Of a stretch of 64,000 bases of DNA, positions 60,432 to 64,000 are shown in pieces. The notes beneath the pieces were generated by a model. It ran no database searches, was not told the origin of the DNA, and worked only from the letters and a program-made list of their open reading frames with translations. Made by a program: the position numbers and the translations under genes. This DNA is from Desmodus rotundus (lineage: Eukaryota; Chordata; Mammalia; Chiroptera; Phyllostomidae): assembly GCF_022682495.2 (NCBI RefSeq), contig NC_071391.1, positions 12,127,680 through 12,191,679 of the forward strand. Reading direction: 5' to 3'. Position 1 is the stretch's first letter, and every line of letters begins with the position of its first letter.

Positions 60432-61385
60432 TCATGTTCTGCGTGAGGGATACATCCCCCTTCTAACTGTGGCCACGCAGCTACTCCACAGTTTCCTCAT
60501 GGCATTTTTCATTTCTGCATTTCTCAGGGTGTAGATTAAGGGGTTCAACATAGGAGTTATGAAGGTTAAAACCACAGTCATGGGTTTATCAATGGGAAAG
60601 CTGGAACTGGGCCTTGCATACAGGAAAATACAAGGGACAAAAAATAAAATGACCACAGTCACATGGGATGCACAGGTGTAGAAGGCTTTGCGTTTCCCTT
60701 CCAAACCACATGTCTTAAGGGAGTGGAGTATGACCCCATAGGAAACTAGAAGAATGAGGAAGGTGACCGTGCAGATTGCCCCTCCATTGGCTATCATAGA
60801 GAGTCCTGTGACGTAGGTATCGGTGCACGCAAGTTTCAATAAAGGATACATATCACACAGAAAGTTGTCAATGACATTGGGGCCACAGAAAGGGAGCTGA
60901 TAAATAACAAGAAATTGAACCAACGAGTGCAGAAAGCCTCCAGTCCAGGCCACCAGCAGCATGAGCACGCAAAACCGCCGATTCATAATGATCAGGTAGT
61001 GAAGAGGCTTACATATGGCTACATACCGGTCATAGGCCATCACCACCAGAAGAATGACTTCAGCACCGGCAAAGAAATGATCTATAAAGACTTGAGTCAT
61101 ACAAGCCTGGAAGGAAATAGTCTTTTTCTCATGGAGCAAATCTACCATCATTTTGGGAGCAATGGCAGTAGAATAGACAGTATCTATAAATGATAAGTAA
61201 GCCAGAAAAAAGTACATCGGGGAACCCAGGGACTGGCTGGCCATAATGGTCACCATGATGAGCAGATTGCCCACTATCGTCACAATGTAGATGAGTAAGA
61301 ACGCAACAAATAGAACTTTTTGCCCCTCCAGGCTTTGCGTGAGCCCCAGGAGAATAAACTCAGTCACGTTGTTCTTACTGCCCAT
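60432..61385 (-). CDS. OR4A15: Olfactory receptor, OR4A15-like
   Basis: Intact class II odorant receptor, 317 aa from ATG 61385 ([10 protein letters not shown], the normal OR start). An upstream in-frame ATG at 61439 would add 18 residues. Visible features: sequon N6-V-T, GN at 39-40 in TM1, [17 protein letters not shown] at 116-125, KAFYTCASH at 233-241 and PMLNPLIY at 278-285. The variant KAFYTC (usual KALSTC), [10 protein letters not shown], and [18 protein letters not shown] are shared with human OR4A15 as remembered. It is the outermost gene on the right; its position next to OR4C15-type genes fits human synteny. The arginine-rich C-tail ([10 protein letters not shown]) is a little longer than in its neighbours. 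Confidence 0.93.
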   Translation of the reverse strand: MGSKNNVTEFILLGLTQSLEGQKVLFVAFLLIYIVTIVGNLLIMVTIMASQSLGSPMYFFLAYLSFIDTVYSTAIAPKMMVDLLHEKKTISFQACMTQVFIDHFFAGAEVILLVVMAYDRYVAICKPLHYLIIMNRRFCVLMLLVAWTGGFLHSLVQFLVIYQLPFCGPNVIDNFLCDMYPLLKLACTDTYVTGLSMIANGGAICTVTFLILLVSYGVILHSLKTCGLEGKRKAFYTCASHVTVVILFFVPCIFLYARPSSSFPIDKPMTVVLTFITPMLNPLIYTLRNAEMKNAMRKLWSSCVATVRRGMYPSRRT

Positions 61386-61439
61386 GTGTTCTTCAGGACA
61401 TGTGGAACTCAGGCGTAGGGGCTGCAACAAAAGGGCCAA

Positions 61440-62275
61440 TAATGAATTTCAGAGCACCGCAAGCTTTGCTCTGAAAATGGAATGCCTTTGCCAACAATGC
61501 TTGTTCCACAGGGCCCCCCACAGAGTAACTCTTCGGAAAATTAGAGGTTGGAGTCTCCTCCCACAATTACTCCCTTCATTTTCACAAAATGTCTTGCCTC
61601 AGCTACAACGATGAGACTTCAGCCTTCTCACTGGCGGGCCTGCGGAGGCAGGGGTGGGGCCAGGGGAAAGTGTATCTGTGAGATGATCCACTGAACAACA
61701 GGAAAACACTTCCTCCAGAATAGCTCTCACAAACTATGACGTTTTCACATCCTACCTCCTGTCCTGTTTCCTTAAATGCCTTTCGACCTTCTGAGATCCA
61801 CCATGAAACAACCTCATCTCTCATAACTTTATTTATGTTTGTACATAAAGCAATGCCTAGTATCGGAGCATAAAATTATAGGCTGACGTCTAGACAACCA
61901 CGTTTCTGACTTACTTTGCCATGAGCTCCAAAAACCAAGAAATAAGTCACACACAGCAGTGAAAGAACCAGGCACATCGCGAGTACTCACCGAATGCTTA
62001 TTAAATTCATTTAATTAAGCTGAATTTTACAGCTCATATGAGAGCAACTGAGCAGAGATAAATGTATTAAATTCTTCCCAGCCAAGAAAACATAATGAAA
62101 GCAATGTTTTGTTTGAGAATACACACCCACACATGTACACACATACACACACAAACTGCATTGACATTTATTTCAACCTGGGTATTGGAGGGGAAATGGA
62201 TGTACAAATCATAGTGCATGAGAACTACATAGGCACTTTTCTTACTTTCTAAAACTGTTTAGAATTGTTATTTCT
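61440..62275. other. Intergenic upstream of the OR4A15-like gene
   Basis: Possible 5' UTR intron and promoter; nothing fixed. Weak (CA)n near 62120-62155. Ends in the 5' target duplication of the next L1 piece. Confidence 0.5.
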
Positions 62276-62392
62276 TTTTTTAATTGGTGTTCAAGTGCAA
62301 TTTTCTCCATTTTCATCCCTTCATGCCCCACACATCCCTGCCTCCCACCCTCAAACCTGCCCCCTTTGGCTTCATCCATGTGTCCTTCACAC
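62276..62392 (-). mobile_element. Very short L1 3' end with target duplication
   Basis: Antisense L1 tail (T-rich start, ggtgttcaagtgcaattttc, C-rich UTR) of 117 bp. Flanks agaattgttatttct (62261-62275) and agaattattatttct (62393-62407) match 14 of 15. Confidence 0.85.
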
Positions 62393-62407
62393 AGAATTAT
62401 TATTTCT

Positions 62408-63564
62408 AACCATAACTCAATTCAATATGCAAAAATAAAGATTTTAGACAAAATCATGGTATAGTAGAAAGAATTCCAGGCTAAAAATCTGGAAATACTA
62501 TTTGATTTGCTAGTCATCTTGGAAAAATCACGTCCCAACTCATAATCTAGTTAAAAAGGTTATACTGTTTCCAGATGTTTGCATTTCTGAATTCTTGTCA
62601 TTGAAATCTTTATCCTAATTGACATGCTAACACTTTTGCTTGTAGACTTCATATTAATCAGATGAATTAGTATGAGTTACAGGTTATTTGATTATTAAAG
62701 TAATTAATCAATCAATCCAGTTGTTTTGTTCATGTCTTTAGTTAGTCCTCGGTTATCTGAGTCTGTGTGGAACATAAGGCACTCATTCTCACTGAGGAAA
62801 ATGAGCCACTTGCTGGGCCCTTCAGACAGGATCTAGAGCCAATTTGCATTTAATCTGTGCAACTTCGTTTTAGCAGAATTATTTAAATGAACTCCATTTC
62901 ACTGCCTACATTTGTCAACCATCATTTGTAAAGGGCAGGAGATTGTTCTAGATTTGTGCTTCTGGGCATGCCAACTTTGTACTCAAACATCAGAAGGAGA
63001 ATAAAAGTGTAGAAGAGAGAAAGTAAGAGATAACTGAAAAAAAGGCAGACAGAAGCCAACAACGACCATATGCTGAATAAAATATGCTTTGAAATTGGTA
63101 AATGATTTTGGTTTGGGGGCCTAAATGAGTTGGGAGTAGAGGATTCTCAGACTTGCTGAGCTGCCAATCCGGAAGTGAACTGGAGCATAACTCAGCATTA
63201 CAGAACTAAGATGTGCTGCAAAGAATATTTATATTTCCAGATCAAATAAAAATGAGAAATCAAATTCTAAACTTTAAGATACATCAGTATAAGAGACTAG
63301 CTGCCTAAAGGCACTCCATCTTCGGGGCTTCTTGAAGTTCATTGCATGTAATTAAATATTTTCATCACTGTTATAAAGCTGTAGCTACATTTGTATGGGA
63401 AAAATAAGTACTCACAGTTCATAGGAGTTGTCTGACCACTCAAGAGAAAACCTCCCGGTAGGAGGGTCTAACAGCTTTACCTGTTGAGTATTTACAACAC
63501 TTACTTGTGTTTCCCCCTGTCATCGGTGGGGTCTGCCAGGATAGTACACACAATATACATATAC
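62408..63564. other. Intergenic, no gene seen
   Basis: No gene or clear repeat. Confidence 0.6.
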
Positions 63565-63772
63565 CTTTTTTAAAAGATTTTATTTATTCGTTTTTAGAGA
63601 GAAGGGAAAGGAGGAAGAAAGAAAGGGAGAGAAACATTGATCGGTTGCCTCTCACAGGCTCCCAGCCAGGGACCTGGCCCGCAACCCAGGCATGTGCCCT
63701 GACTGGGAACCAAACAAGCAACCTTTCAGTCCAAGACTGGCATTCAATCCACTGAGCCACACCAGCCAGGGC
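63565..63772 (-). mobile_element. VES SINE
   Basis: Minus strand: gccctggctggtgtggctca head, ggttcccagtcagggcaca region, ccagggacctggcccgcaa (plus-strand reading) in the body, and the T-rich tail aaaagattttatttattcgt at the left. Full-length by eye. Confidence 0.92.
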
Positions 63773-64000
63773 AACCTATCTTATTAATAACTGTATCCCC
63801 AGAATCTTTGATTGTTCCTTATGCATTTAAAGTGATCAATAAATATTTGACTCTTAAAAATGTTCTTATGAGCATATGATTATTACTCTCAACTATTGAA
63901 AACTATTAATTTGATTCCAAATGATATAAAATTCTATACATTATCAATATTGTATTTTATTTAAAAATATATGCTTCCAACATTTGTGAAATGCTTTAAA
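63773..64000. other. AT-rich window end
   Basis: Nothing recognised. Confidence 0.5.

Overview
This window looks like a piece of bat nuclear genome. Four VES-type tRNA-derived SINEs plus one fragment (a family characteristic of yangochiropteran bats), many L1 3' ends, ancient MIR SINEs and a cluster of intact single-exon olfactory receptor (OR) genes all point that way. There is no prokaryotic or viral gene organisation. Family names come from remembered protein and repeat families, not from a search.

Five intact OR genes, all on the minus strand and about 11-14 kb apart, are the only convincing protein-coding genes. In order they are two OR4C11-like paralogues (stops at 7334 and 21771), OR4C15 (36151), an OR4C-type receptor (49193) and an OR4A15-like receptor (60432). 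Read on the minus strand this matches the human 11q11 order OR4A15 - OR4C15 - (OR4C16) - OR4C11 as I remember it. No OR4C16 is seen, and OR4C11 is doubled.

The left half is a head-to-tail tandem segmental duplication: copy A 305-16780 and copy B 16781-about 30402, each with one OR4C11-like gene. Its history can be read from insertions. A VES SINE, old L1 ends and an LTR are shared, so they predate the duplication. An L1 (1566-3624) and a HAL1-like element (13987-16046) occur only in copy A, and a HAL1 fragment (27117-27703) only in copy B. The shared LTR lost about 667 bp of its interior in copy A.

The most interesting mobile DNA is a set of about 2-kb elements with an L1-like 5' end, a CpG-rich leader, an L1 ORF1-like frame and no ORF2. 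They fit the known 'half-L1' (HAL1) class. Two near-full-length, very similar copies (13987-16046 and 30535-32450) have perfect 13-bp target duplications. They share the same broken ORF1 start region and the same in-frame TGA, which suggests a defective source copied in trans.

The right half (30-64 kb) holds three ORs in ordinary intergenic DNA with L1 debris: one near-full-length decayed L1 (about 37690-43580), two 5'-inverted (twin-primed) L1s, one L1 tail with a probable 3' transduction, a hAT-like DNA element, MIRs and simple repeats. The ORs presumably act singly, one per olfactory neuron. They form a gene family cluster, not an operon.
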